Below, in pieces: positions 9,665 to 17,910 of a stretch of DNA of 64,000 bases; within the stretch, counting starts at the first letter, position 1; each line of letters opens with the position of its first letter. The DNA is taken from NCBI RefSeq assembly GCF_000980885.2, contig NZ_LBDA02000004.1, positions 1-64,000 on the forward strand. The letters run 5' to 3'. The position numbers were made by a program, and so were the translations under genes. Source of the stretch: Streptomyces malaysiense (lineage in GTDB: Bacteria > Actinomycetota > Actinomycetes > Streptomycetales > Streptomycetaceae). The notes beneath the pieces were generated by a model. That model was not told where the DNA came from, searched no databases, and saw nothing but the letters and a program-made list of their open reading frames with translations.

Positions 9665-10555
9665 TCAGCGGCGGCTGGTGGCGAGGGCGTGGAGGTGGTT
9701 GAGGGCGCCGGAGACGGTACCCCGGTGCCAGATCAGCCAGCGGGCGACCTGTCCGCCGAGGTCGTGCAGGGCGTTCAGCTGGGTCTCGGTGAGGTCGCCG
9801 AGGGTGCTCTCATGGTGGGAGGAGATCATGCCGACCACCGCGCCGTTGGGGCTGACCAGCGGGACGCTGTGGCAGGCGCGGCTGCCGGTCTGGAGGATCG
9901 CCTGCCGGGAGCCCTCGTCGAAGGTGTCGGAGGCGGCTATGTCCTTGACGGTCAGCTGGCGCGCCTCCCGGGCGGCCCGCGCGCACGCTGTCGTCGAAGC
10001 CTCGACGAAGGCGAAGTAGTCGGTGAAACGCTTGTTGAGGCCGGTGTGCTTCTCCAACCGCAGCATCCCGTTCTCCACCAGCTGCACATTGCCCATCCGG
10101 GCGCCGGTGACGTGCAGGGCGCGGTGCAGCGCGCCCATCAGGACCGCGCCGTGGCCGGCCGGCTGCCCCTCGCCGCTGAGGGCGGGCAGGGCGGGCGCCG
10201 TGCCGCGTGGACGGCCCGGCATCCAGCTACGGGCGTCCGGTGCCGGGGCGGGCGCCTGCGCCGCGACGTCGGCGAGCGTGTGCAGCTTGATGTTGAACCG
10301 CTGGGAGGTGCGGCGCAGCAGGTCGAACGCCTCCTGCCGGGACGAGAGCCGGTAGCGGGCGACGAGGAGATCCTCGGCGCGCGCGATGCCGGCGTGCGCC
10401 AGCCGCTGGTTGCGCTCCTCGACCGCGCACGCGTCCTCCGGCTCGCGCGGGTCGTGGTGGGCGTACGGGTCTTCGGGGGCGTCCGGGCGGCTCCCGGCCT
10501 CCCCTTCCGAAGCGGTCGCCCCGCGTTTCGCGGGCGTCTCCTGATACGCGGTCAC
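9665..10555 (-). CDS. ANTAR-GAF domain regulator
   Basis: A 296-residue predicted regulator. The GTG at 10555 is preceded by AAGGAGG at seven bases. Residues of about 45-100 form an ANTAR-type RNA-binding domain (RAEDLLVARYRLSSRQEAF, then LLRRTSQRFNIKLHTLADVA). From about 130 onward there is a GAF-like sensor (LHRALHVTGARMGNVQLVE, LTVKDIAASDTF, SVPLVSPNGAVVGMISSHH). ANTAR domains bind tandem hairpins in nascent RNA to prevent termination; GAF domains bind small molecules. Most actinobacterial members carry GAF first and ANTAR last; here the order is reversed. The target is not evident. Confidence 0.85.
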   Translation of the reverse strand: MTAYQETPAKRGATASEGEAGSRPDAPEDPYAHHDPREPEDACAVEERNQRLAHAGIARAEDLLVARYRLSSRQEAFDLLRRTSQRFNIKLHTLADVAAQAPAPAPDARSWMPGRPRGTAPALPALSGEGQPAGHGAVLMGALHRALHVTGARMGNVQLVENGMLRLEKHTGLNKRFTDYFAFVEASTTACARAAREARQLTVKDIAASDTFDEGSRQAILQTGSRACHSVPLVSPNGAVVGMISSHHESTLGDLTETQLNALHDLGGQVARWLIWHRGTVSGALNHLHALATSRR

Positions 10556-10949
10556 CGATTGGCCTCCTTGGTCCGACAACACCCGCGCGAGACCTTCGCG
10601 CCCCGAACGAGTGACAACACCGTGTGATGCCTGCCGTCCGAAGCACCTGCCCACACTGTATGCACACGCATCCGGACGCCCGCGCGACGGTCCCCCCGCG
10701 CGGGCTCGCCCGGCGGGACGGTCCCCCCGCGCGGGCTCGCCCGGCGGGACGGACCGGCCATGTGCGCCGCCGCCATGACCGCGCCCGCAAGAGCGGTGTC
10801 CGGCGCCATGCCGTCCGTCGCCGGGCGCTCCTAGGGTTCCGGCAACCACGCACCGCGCTCCCGTCCCCGCGTACGCGGCCGCCGCCCCGGACAGGCGCGG
10901 CGGGACCCGCGCGAGGGACGGGCGACACCCCGTCAGGAGCGGCCCCATC
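10556..10949. promoter_or_regulatory. Divergent intergenic region upstream of the ABC uptake operon
   Basis: About 390 bases between the ANTAR-GAF gene (minus) and the substrate-binding protein gene (plus). It contains a 31-bp tandem repeat (10686-10752, listed separately). No gene was found. Confidence 0.5.
10686..10752. repeat. Two tandem 31-bp repeats with internal palindromic cores
   Basis: Two identical 31-bp units at 10686-10716 and 10717-10747, with the first five bases of a third copy following. Each unit contains the palindrome CCCGCGCGGG, so transcribed RNA could fold into paired hairpins. They lie in the shared control region between the ANTAR regulator and the ABC operon. The function is unknown. 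Confidence 0.85.
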
Positions 10950-12188
10950 ATGCCTTCCAGCGTCACCGAGACCTTCCGCGGCGGATCCGTTCGCGCGCTC
11001 GCCCTCGCCGCCGCCGTCGGCGCCCTGATCGCGGGCTGCTCCTCGGCCGGCACCGCCGGCACCACGTCCGCCGGCGCGGACAGCGGGTCCGCCCCGGTCG
11101 AGGTGGGCCTCGTCTACTCCCGCAGCGGACCCCTCGCCGCCTACGGCAAGCAGTACGAGCAGGGCTTCAAGGCGGGCCTCGCCTATGTGACGCACGGCAC
11201 GGACAAGGCCGGCGGCCACCGGATCGAGGTCACCGAACGGGACGACACGGGCGATGCGGCCAAGGCGGTCGCCGCGGCCAAGTCCCTCATCGGCACGGGC
11301 TGCAGGATCCTCGCGGGCACCACCGACTCCGGCGTGGCACTCCAGATGGCCCCGCTGGCCGCGCAGAACAAGGTGCTCTACGTCAGCGGTCCCGCCGCCA
11401 CCGACGCGGTCACCGGCGTCAACGCCTACACCTTCCGTTCGGGACGGCAGTCCTACCAGGACATCCTCGCCGCCGGCACCCTCCTCGGCGACCCCGAGGG
11501 CAAGAAGGTCACCGTGCTCGCCCAGAACTCCGCGTTCGGGCAGGCCAACGTGGCCGCGGTGAAGGCGGTCCTCGGCAAGAAGGGCGCGCACGTCGGCTCC
11601 GTGCTGGCCCCGCCGAGCGCCACCGACCTCACCCCCTTCGCCCGCCAGACCAGGGCAGGCGGACCGGACCTGGTGTTCGTCGCCTGGGCGGGCGGCAACG
11701 CCCCCGCCCTGTGGACCGCGCTCGACCAGCAGGGCGTGCTCGACGCGAGCAAGGTCGTCACCGGACTCGCGGGCACCGCCTCCTACCCGGTCTTCGGCCC
11801 GGCCGGAAACAAGATCGCCTTCCTCGCGCACTACTTCCCGGGCGCCGGGGGCGGGAACCCGGTGGAGAAGGCCATGCTGGACGGCATCGAGAAGGCCGGC
11901 GGAACCCCCGACCTGTTCAGCCCGGACGGCTTCACCGCCGCCCAGATGATCGTGCACGCGATCGAGTCCGGCAGCGCCACCGACACCACCGCCATGGCCA
12001 GGGCACTGGAGGGATGGAGCTTCGACGGGCCGAAGGGCGAGGAACGGATCCGCGCCCGCGACCACGCCCTGCTCCAGCCGATGTTCACGGCCCGCCTCAA
12101 GGGCACCGGCAGCGCCGCCCGGCCCGAGCTGATCGCCACCGTGCCGATGACGGCGGCCGCGCCCCCGGTCGCGCCGACGGCGGGCTGA
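10950..12188 (+). CDS. Branched-chain-amino-acid-type ABC transporter substrate-binding lipoprotein
   Basis: A 412-residue extracytoplasmic binding protein for an ABC importer of the hydrophobic-amino-acid (HAAT) family. The N-terminus is a lipoprotein signal with lipobox LIAGC near residue 30, so the mature protein should be lipid-anchored outside the membrane. The body matches the Leu/Ile/Val-binding type I fold (VEVGLVYSRSGPLAAYGKQ, RILAGTTDSGVALQMAPLA, VTVLAQNSAFGQANVAAV). It heads a five-gene operon with two ATPases and two permeases. Family members import branched-chain amino acids, urea, short amides or aromatic acids, so the ligand is not fixed by sequence. A promoter should lie in the upstream intergenic region. 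Confidence 0.93.
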   Translation: MPSSVTETFRGGSVRALALAAAVGALIAGCSSAGTAGTTSAGADSGSAPVEVGLVYSRSGPLAAYGKQYEQGFKAGLAYVTHGTDKAGGHRIEVTERDDTGDAAKAVAAAKSLIGTGCRILAGTTDSGVALQMAPLAAQNKVLYVSGPAATDAVTGVNAYTFRSGRQSYQDILAAGTLLGDPEGKKVTVLAQNSAFGQANVAAVKAVLGKKGAHVGSVLAPPSATDLTPFARQTRAGGPDLVFVAWAGGNAPALWTALDQQGVLDASKVVTGLAGTASYPVFGPAGNKIAFLAHYFPGAGGGNPVEKAMLDGIEKAGGTPDLFSPDGFTAAQMIVHAIESGSATDTTAMARALEGWSFDGPKGEERIRARDHALLQPMFTARLKGTGSAARPELIATVPMTAAAPPVAPTAG

Positions 12189-12192
12189 GCAC

Positions 12193-13005
12193 ATGTCCCC
12201 CACGAACACGACGTCGCCGGGCGCCGGGGAGGCGGGCGGCACCGGAACGGCCGCCGCCCGCCCGGCACCTGTGCTCCGGCTGCGCGACCTCGGCTGGACG
12301 ATCGGCGGCGCGACCATCGTCGACGCCGTCTCCCTCGACGTCCGGGAAGGCGAGTTCCTGGCGTTCATCGGCCCCAACGGCGCGGGCAAGACCTCACTGT
12401 TCAACCTGATCAGCGGCCTCAACCCGGCGACCAGGGGCACCGTCGAACTGGACGGCCGGGACATCACCGCACAGGCCGCCCACGCCCGCGCCCGGCGCGG
12501 CCTGGGGCGTACCTTCCAGACCTCCAGCCTCTGGCCCGGCATGACGGTCGCCGACCACGTGGGGCTCGCAGCCCAGGCCGCCGACGGCGGTTCGTACCGG
12601 GTCTGGCGCCGCGCCGACACCTACCCCGAGCGCGTCGAACGCGTACTGGACCGCACCCAGCTCACGCACCGCGCCGGTACCCGCGCCGACGTCCTCTCGC
12701 ACGGCGAGAAACGCAAGCTGGAACTCGCCGTCCTGCTCGTCGGCGAGCCCCGGCTGATGCTGCTGGACGAACCGATGGCGGGCGTGAGCGCCGAAGAGGT
12801 GCCCGCCCTGACCGAGCTCATCCGCTCCCTGCACAGGGAGGAGGGGCGCACCGTGCTCATGGTCGAGCACCACATGGACATACTGCTGGACCTGGCCGAC
12901 CGCCTCGCCGTGATGCACCACGGCACCCTGCTGGCGCTGGACACCCCGAAAGCCGTCATGGCCGATCCCACCGTCCAGCAGGCCTACCTCGGGGAGGAGC
13001 TGTGA
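12193..13005 (+). CDS. HAAT ABC transporter ATP-binding protein (LivG-like)
   Basis: A 270-residue ATPase subunit. Walker A is GPNGAGKTSLFN, the signature region reads VLSHGEKRKLELAV (a slightly divergent LSGGQ), and Walker B is LMLLDEPMAGV followed by the H-loop VEHHMD. The LivG-type insertion (GLGRTFQTSSLWPGMTVADH) is present. It starts four bases after the binding-protein stop and overlaps the next ATPase by four bases (GTGA), consistent with one transcript and coupled translation. It powers uptake through the two permeases downstream. Confidence 0.93.
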   Translation: MSPTNTTSPGAGEAGGTGTAAARPAPVLRLRDLGWTIGGATIVDAVSLDVREGEFLAFIGPNGAGKTSLFNLISGLNPATRGTVELDGRDITAQAAHARARRGLGRTFQTSSLWPGMTVADHVGLAAQAADGGSYRVWRRADTYPERVERVLDRTQLTHRAGTRADVLSHGEKRKLELAVLLVGEPRLMLLDEPMAGVSAEEVPALTELIRSLHREEGRTVLMVEHHMDILLDLADRLAVMHHGTLLALDTPKAVMADPTVQQAYLGEEL

Positions 13006-13790
13006 GCCCCGCCCCGGCACCCCTGCTGGCCGTGCGCGACCTGCGGGTCGTGATCGGGGGCCGGCACATCCTGCACGGCGTCGACCTGGAGGTGGCCGCC
13101 CGTGGCACCACCGCCCTGCTGGGCCGCAACGGAGCCGGCAAGACCACCACCGTGCGCGGCGTCCTCGGCCTGGTCCCGCGCACCGGCAGCGTCCTGCTGG
13201 CGGGCGAGGAGACGGTGCGGCTGGCCACCCACGCCCTGGTGCGCCGCGGCATCGGCTACGCCCCCGAGGACCGCGGCGTCTTCGCCGCCCTCACCGTGGC
13301 CGAGAACCTGCGCCTCGCCGAGCGCTCCGAGGCGGGGGAACCGGCCTACGACCTGGTGCACGAGCTCTTCCCGGAGCTGCGACGGCGCGCCCGGCAGGCC
13401 GCCGGCACCCTGTCCGGCGGCCAGCAGCAGATGCTCGCCATCGCCCGGACCCTGCTCAACGGCAACCGGCTGATCATCGCCGACGAACCCACCAAGGGCC
13501 TGGCGCCCAAGGTGGTCACCGAGGTCGCCAGAGCGCTGGAGCGCGCCGCCGAGGCCGTGCCGGTCCTGCTGGTGGAGCAGAACCTCGCCGTCGTACGACG
13601 CCTCGCCCGCCACTGCGTCGTGCTCGCCGACGGCCGCACCGCGCACCAGGGACCCGCCCTCGACCTGCTCGCCGACGCCGAGGCGGCCCGCCGGCTGCTC
13701 GGCGTCGGCCGGCGGGACCCCGCGAGGACCGGCCCGCCCGTTCCCACCGCGGCGCGCCCCGCCGACCCGACCACGGAGGCGGACACCTGA
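13002..13790 (+). CDS. HAAT ABC transporter ATP-binding protein (LivF-like)
   Basis: A 262-residue second ATPase of the importer. GTG start inside the preceding gene's stop. Walker A GRNGAGKTTTVRG, signature LSGGQQQMLAIAR, Walker B LIIADEPTKGLAPK and H-loop-like VEQN are all present, as is the RGIGYAPEDRGVF segment of LivF proteins. The C-terminal 30 residues are a Pro/Thr-rich tail. It would form a heterodimer with the LivG-like subunit. Its stop overlaps the start of the permease gene by one base. Confidence 0.93.
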   Translation: MSPAPAPLLAVRDLRVVIGGRHILHGVDLEVAARGTTALLGRNGAGKTTTVRGVLGLVPRTGSVLLAGEETVRLATHALVRRGIGYAPEDRGVFAALTVAENLRLAERSEAGEPAYDLVHELFPELRRRARQAAGTLSGGQQQMLAIARTLLNGNRLIIADEPTKGLAPKVVTEVARALERAAEAVPVLLVEQNLAVVRRLARHCVVLADGRTAHQGPALDLLADAEAARRLLGVGRRDPARTGPPVPTAARPADPTTEADT

Positions 13791-14677
13791 TGGCCACCGT
13801 CGTACTGCTCACCTTCACCGGACTCGGCCTGGGCGCCCTGTACTTCCTCATCGCCTCCGGCCTGTCGCTGATCTTCGGCCTGATGGACGTCCTCAACTTC
13901 GCCCACGGCGCGCTGCTGTCCGTCGGCGCCTACGGCACCTGGTGGGCCGCCTCCGGCCGCCTCCCCGGCGCCGGGCCCGGCGGGGCCGGGTTCGTGCTCG
14001 CCGCCGTGTTCGGTACCGCGGTGGGCACCGTCGCCGCCGTACTGCTCGAAGTCGCCGTCATCCGCCCGCTCTACACCCGCCCCCGCGAGCAGATCCTCGC
14101 CACCGTCGGTGTGGGCCTGGCCGTACCGGCCCTGCTCTCCGCGATCTGGGGCGCCGACCCCCGGCCCCTCGCCGGACCGAAGGCCCTGTCCGGCACCTTC
14201 GGCCTGCTGGGCGCCGAAGTGCCGCTGAACCGCCCGGTGCTGATCGCGGCCGCCGTGCTGGTGCTGGCCGCGCTGAAGGCGTTCCTCGGCCGCACCCGGC
14301 ACGGACTCGTCGTCCGCGCGGGCGTGGAGGACCGGGCGATGGTCACCGCGCTCGGCATCGACGTGCGCAAGGCGTTCACCCTGGTCTTCGCCATCGGGGG
14401 CGCGGCGGCGGCCCTGGGCGGCGCCCTCGGCGGCCTCTACTTCGGCTCCGTCGACCCCGGGCAGGGCACCTCTCTTCTGATCTTCGCCTTCGTGGTCGTC
14501 GTCACGGGCGGCATGGGCTCGCTCACCGGCGCCGCGCTGGCCTCCGTGGCCGTGGGCCTCGTCCAGCAGTTCGCCAACTACTACACCACCGCGGGACTCG
14601 GCGACGTCGCCGTCGTCGTCCTGCTCGCCGCCCTGCTGCTCATCCGGCCGCGAGGGCTCACCGGGAGGCTCGCATGA
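13790..14677 (+). CDS. HAAT ABC transporter permease (LivH-like)
   Basis: A 295-residue integral membrane permease with about eight hydrophobic helices. The N-terminal GLSLIFGLMDVLNFAHGAL segment and the HGLVVRAGVEDRAMVTALGID coupling loop (HGLVVRAGVEDR, then MVTALGID) are hallmarks of LivH permeases. It forms the transmembrane pore with the LivM-like protein. TGATG overlap with the upstream ATPase and ATGA overlap with the downstream permease show a tightly coupled operon. Confidence 0.93.
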   Translation: MATVVLLTFTGLGLGALYFLIASGLSLIFGLMDVLNFAHGALLSVGAYGTWWAASGRLPGAGPGGAGFVLAAVFGTAVGTVAAVLLEVAVIRPLYTRPREQILATVGVGLAVPALLSAIWGADPRPLAGPKALSGTFGLLGAEVPLNRPVLIAAAVLVLAALKAFLGRTRHGLVVRAGVEDRAMVTALGIDVRKAFTLVFAIGGAAAALGGALGGLYFGSVDPGQGTSLLIFAFVVVVTGGMGSLTGAALASVAVGLVQQFANYYTTAGLGDVAVVVLLAALLLIRPRGLTGRLA

Positions 14678-15777
14678 CCCTCGCCACCCAGCCGCACGAC
14701 CGGGCCCGCACCACGCACCCGTGCCCCGCGACCCGCTCCGAGCGGCTGCGGCGCGCCACCCGCTGGTGGCCGGCCCCCGTGCTGCTCGCGCTGTTCGCCG
14801 TGCCCTACAGCGCGCTGCCGCTGCCGGGCCTGCTCGACGGGCCGATCGGCGGCCCCGGCAACCTCCAGCTCCTCGCCCTGTGCCTCCTGTCCGGCGGCCT
14901 GGCCACCGGCTACGACCTGCTCCTCGGCCGCACCGGCCTGCTCTCCTTCGGGCATGCGCTCTACTTCGCCGCGGGCACCTACGTCACCGACATCCTGATG
15001 CTGGAGGCGGGCCTGTCCTTCACCGCGTCCGCGCTCCTCGGCCTGCTCGCCGGAGTGGCGCTGTCCGCCCTCCTGGGCGCGGTGAGCCTGCGGGTCGGCG
15101 GCATCGGGTTCTCCATGGTCACCCTGGCCTTCGCGCAGGCTGCCTCGCTCCTCGTGCAGCGCGACCCCGGAGGCGTCACGGGCGGCGAGGAGGGCCGAGC
15201 CGCCCCGGCCGGCCGGCTGCCCGCCTCACTGGTCGGCATCGAGCACACCGCCGACCTGTACTGGATCGCGCTGGCCTACCTCGTGGTGACCCTGGCCGTC
15301 GTGGGGTGGGCAGTGCGCTCGCCCACCGGCCGGGTCTGGGCGGGCATCAAGGAGAACGAGCGCCGGGTGGAGGTGCTGGGCCTGCGCCCCTACGGCTTCA
15401 AGCTGGTCGCCTTCGTGCTGGCCGGCACCCTGGCCGCGCTCGGCGGCATCGTGTACCTGCTGCTGACCGGCGGCGCCACCCCGCGGACCACCACCTCGGA
15501 CTTCACGCTGTCCCTGCTGGTGATGGTGGTCCTCGGCGGGTCGGGCACCCGCTGGGGCCCCATGATCGGCGGAATCCTCTACACCTGGGCCGACCAGCGC
15601 CTCGGCGACCTGGCCGGCTCGGGTGCGGTGGCCGCCCTGCCCCCGGTGATCCGGGTGCCGCTCTCCCAGCCGCTGTTCCTGCTCGGGGCGCTCTTCGTCG
15701 CGGTGATCTACCTGCTGCCCGGCGGAGTGGCGCGGCTGCCCGCCCGGCTGCGGTCAAGATCCCCCGCCACTCGGTGA
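14674..15777 (+). CDS. HAAT ABC transporter permease (LivM-like)
   Basis: A 367-residue permease starting at the ATG that overlaps the LivH-like stop. It has about ten hydrophobic segments, the LLGRTGLLSFGHALYFAAG motif of LivM proteins near residue 85, and the cytoplasmic coupling loop GRVWAGIKENERRVEVLGL. It is the last gene of the uptake operon and is convergent with the GAF/PucR-type regulator 53 bases away; that regulator could control uptake or catabolism of the same compound, but this is only positional inference. Confidence 0.93.
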   Translation: MTLATQPHDRARTTHPCPATRSERLRRATRWWPAPVLLALFAVPYSALPLPGLLDGPIGGPGNLQLLALCLLSGGLATGYDLLLGRTGLLSFGHALYFAAGTYVTDILMLEAGLSFTASALLGLLAGVALSALLGAVSLRVGGIGFSMVTLAFAQAASLLVQRDPGGVTGGEEGRAAPAGRLPASLVGIEHTADLYWIALAYLVVTLAVVGWAVRSPTGRVWAGIKENERRVEVLGLRPYGFKLVAFVLAGTLAALGGIVYLLLTGGATPRTTTSDFTLSLLVMVVLGGSGTRWGPMIGGILYTWADQRLGDLAGSGAVAALPPVIRVPLSQPLFLLGALFVAVIYLLPGGVARLPARLRSRSPATR

Positions 15778-15830
15778 CTTCGGCCTCCCGGGGCGCGGCG
15801 GGAAGCGGTCCGTGCCGCCCCGGGCGGCGG

Positions 15831-17783
15831 TCAGCCACCCGACAACAGGTGCAGACGCAGGGCGAGCTGGAGTTCCAGTGTCTGCTCGGGGGTGTTCCAG
15901 CCGGGGCCGAGCAGGGCGTGGACGCGGTCCAGCCGCTGCACGACCGTGTTCACGTGGACATGCAGTTCCTCCTTGGCCCGGGTGAGGCTCGCGCCGCAGC
16001 CGAAGTAGGCACGCAGGGTGCGGACCAGCTGGGTACCGCGCTGGGCGTCGTACTCCAGCAGCGGTCCCAGGGTCGCGGCGACGAAGCCGTCCACGTCGTG
16101 CTGGTCACCCAGCAGCACGCCCACGAAACCGAGTTCGGCGGCACACGCCCCGCCCCCGTCCCGGCCGAGCACATGCATGGCCCGCAGACAGCGCACGCCC
16201 TCGGCATGCGCGTCGGCGATCGCCCGCGGCCCGGCCGCCGGCCCGGCACCGGCGACCGTGACCGGCGCGCCGGCCAGCCGCCCGAGCTGGCCCGCGGCGG
16301 CACGGGCCGCCGCACCCGGCCCGGCGCCGTCTGAGGGGAGCAGCAGCACGACGGCGCCCTCGTGCACCGCGCTGACTCCGCCGCACCCGAACAGGTATTG
16401 CACCGTGGCGTCGGCGAGGCGCTCCCGGGCCGTTTCGCCGGTGCGGGCGACCAGCAGGAAGTGGGGACGGTCGAGGTCGATGCCGAGACGGCGGCCGCGC
16501 GCCACCAGGCCGGCCGGGTCGCGGTCGGGCGCGGTGAGTAGATCGGTGACCAGGTCGCCGCGGACCCGGTTCTCGGTCTCCGCGACCGAACGCCGCAGCA
16601 GGAGCAGCAGTGAGGTGACGACGCTGCTCCGCTCGAACAGCCGCCGGTCGGGGTCGTCGAGCTCCGGCCGCCCGTACAGGACGAGACAGCCCAGCAGTTC
16701 CTGTCCGGCCAGCACGGCGCAGACCCAGCGCCCGTCCCGGAAGACCGCGTGGGCGGTCGCGCGCGAACTCTCCGCCGCCGCGACCAGCGCGGCCGCCTGC
16801 TCGGCACCGGCGGGATCCTCCCTGCCGCCGGCGGACGCGCCGCCGGGTCCGCCGGCCTCGGTGAGCGGCCACCCGGAGCCGTCGTGCACCGCGACATCGC
16901 CCTTCAGCAGACCGGCCACGGCCGCGGCCACATCCGACACGTCCCCGCCGCGCAGCACCAGATCGGTGAGCCGGTCATGGGACTCGGCGGCCCGCTGCAT
17001 GGCCGCCGAGTGCTCCCGGATCACGGCGTTGGCCTCGGCCAGTTCGGCCAGCGCGAGCCGCGCGTCGGCCATCGTCCGGGCGGTGTCGATGGCGATGGCC
17101 GCGTGGTCGGCCAGCGAGCACAGCAGGGCGACCTCCTCCGGGGCGAAGGTGCGGGGCGTGCGGTCCGCGGCGAAGAGCGCCCCGATGACCTGACCGCCGC
17201 TTCCCGAACCCAGCAGCAGCGGCACCCCGAGTATCGCGACCAGCCCCTCGTCGAGGACCCCGGCGTCGATGCTGCCGGTGTGCAGGAAACGGCCGTCGGT
17301 GCGGTAGTCCGGGGAGGCGTAGGGCCGGGCGGTCTGCGCGACCAGCCCGCCGAGCCCCTCGCCCAACTGGAGGCGCAGGTTCTGGAACAGCTCCGACACC
17401 GAGCCGTCGGTGACCCGCATATAGGTGTCCCCGGCCTCCTCGTCGGCCAGCGTGAGGTACGCCGTGTCGGTGCCCAGGAGCATCCTGGCCCGCCGCACGA
17501 TGGAACGCAGTACGGCGTCGAGGTCGCGCAGCGCCGCCAGGTCGCCGGCGGTGTCGAAGAGCGCGGTCAGCTCCGTCTCCCGGCGCCGGTGCTGCCGCAG
17601 CGTGTTCCGCACCCGCGACGCCGCCTCGGTGGCTCGTTCCACCTCGGCGAGGTCCGGGGCGTCGACACCGTCGCGGCGCGCGTCGGCGACGACGGCGCCC
17701 AGTTCTTCGGCCGGGGCGCCCGCGGCGAGGAGCTCGAAGAGCCGGCGCAGGTGCGGGGCGGCGGAGGTGGGTCTGTGCGACAT
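15831..17783 (-). CDS. GAF-domain PucR/CdaR-type transcriptional regulator
   Basis: A roughly 650-residue regulator. An N-terminal helical region precedes a GAF sensor domain (about residues 85-250; LLGTDTAYLTLADEEAGD, LGEGLGGLVAQTARPYAS, VIGALFAADRTPRTFAPEE), a middle CdaR-like region (NRVRGDLVTDLLTAPDRD), and a C-terminal PucR helix-turn-helix (LRAYFGCGASLTRAKEELHV, then HVNTVVQRLDRVHALLG). Such proteins activate catabolic genes in response to small ligands such as purines or aromatic compounds. A GTG at 17810 would add nine residues but lies only seven bases from a strong terminator hairpin, so the ATG at 17783 is preferred. The gene lies between an ABC importer and an MHS symporter. Confidence 0.87.
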   Translation of the reverse strand: MSHRPTSAAPHLRRLFELLAAGAPAEELGAVVADARRDGVDAPDLAEVERATEAASRVRNTLRQHRRRETELTALFDTAGDLAALRDLDAVLRSIVRRARMLLGTDTAYLTLADEEAGDTYMRVTDGSVSELFQNLRLQLGEGLGGLVAQTARPYASPDYRTDGRFLHTGSIDAGVLDEGLVAILGVPLLLGSGSGGQVIGALFAADRTPRTFAPEEVALLCSLADHAAIAIDTARTMADARLALAELAEANAVIREHSAAMQRAAESHDRLTDLVLRGGDVSDVAAAVAGLLKGDVAVHDGSGWPLTEAGGPGGASAGGREDPAGAEQAAALVAAAESSRATAHAVFRDGRWVCAVLAGQELLGCLVLYGRPELDDPDRRLFERSSVVTSLLLLLRRSVAETENRVRGDLVTDLLTAPDRDPAGLVARGRRLGIDLDRPHFLLVARTGETARERLADATVQYLFGCGGVSAVHEGAVVLLLPSDGAGPGAAARAAAGQLGRLAGAPVTVAGAGPAAGPRAIADAHAEGVRCLRAMHVLGRDGGGACAAELGFVGVLLGDQHDVDGFVAATLGPLLEYDAQRGTQLVRTLRAYFGCGASLTRAKEELHVHVNTVVQRLDRVHALLGPGWNTPEQTLELQLALRLHLLSGG

Positions 17784-17817
17784 GGGCAACCGTTTTGGAG
17801 TCGGGGGCACTTGACGG

Positions 17818-17851
17818 GAGAACGGCCCGGGAGCGGGACCGGGCCGTTCTC
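17818..17851 (-). terminator. Strong hairpin, probable terminator of the MHS symporter gene
   Basis: A perfect 13-bp stem (17818-17830 with 17839-17851) around an eight-base loop, very GC-rich and without a T-run, as usual in Streptomyces. It lies between the end of the MHS transporter and the start of the GAF/PucR regulator, both on the minus strand, and so should separate the two transcripts. Confidence 0.8.
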
Positions 17852-17910
17852 GGTCTGACGCTACCGCCGGGTGGACGGACGGGCGGTGTTCGTGTGCGGA
17901 CGGGCGGCGC

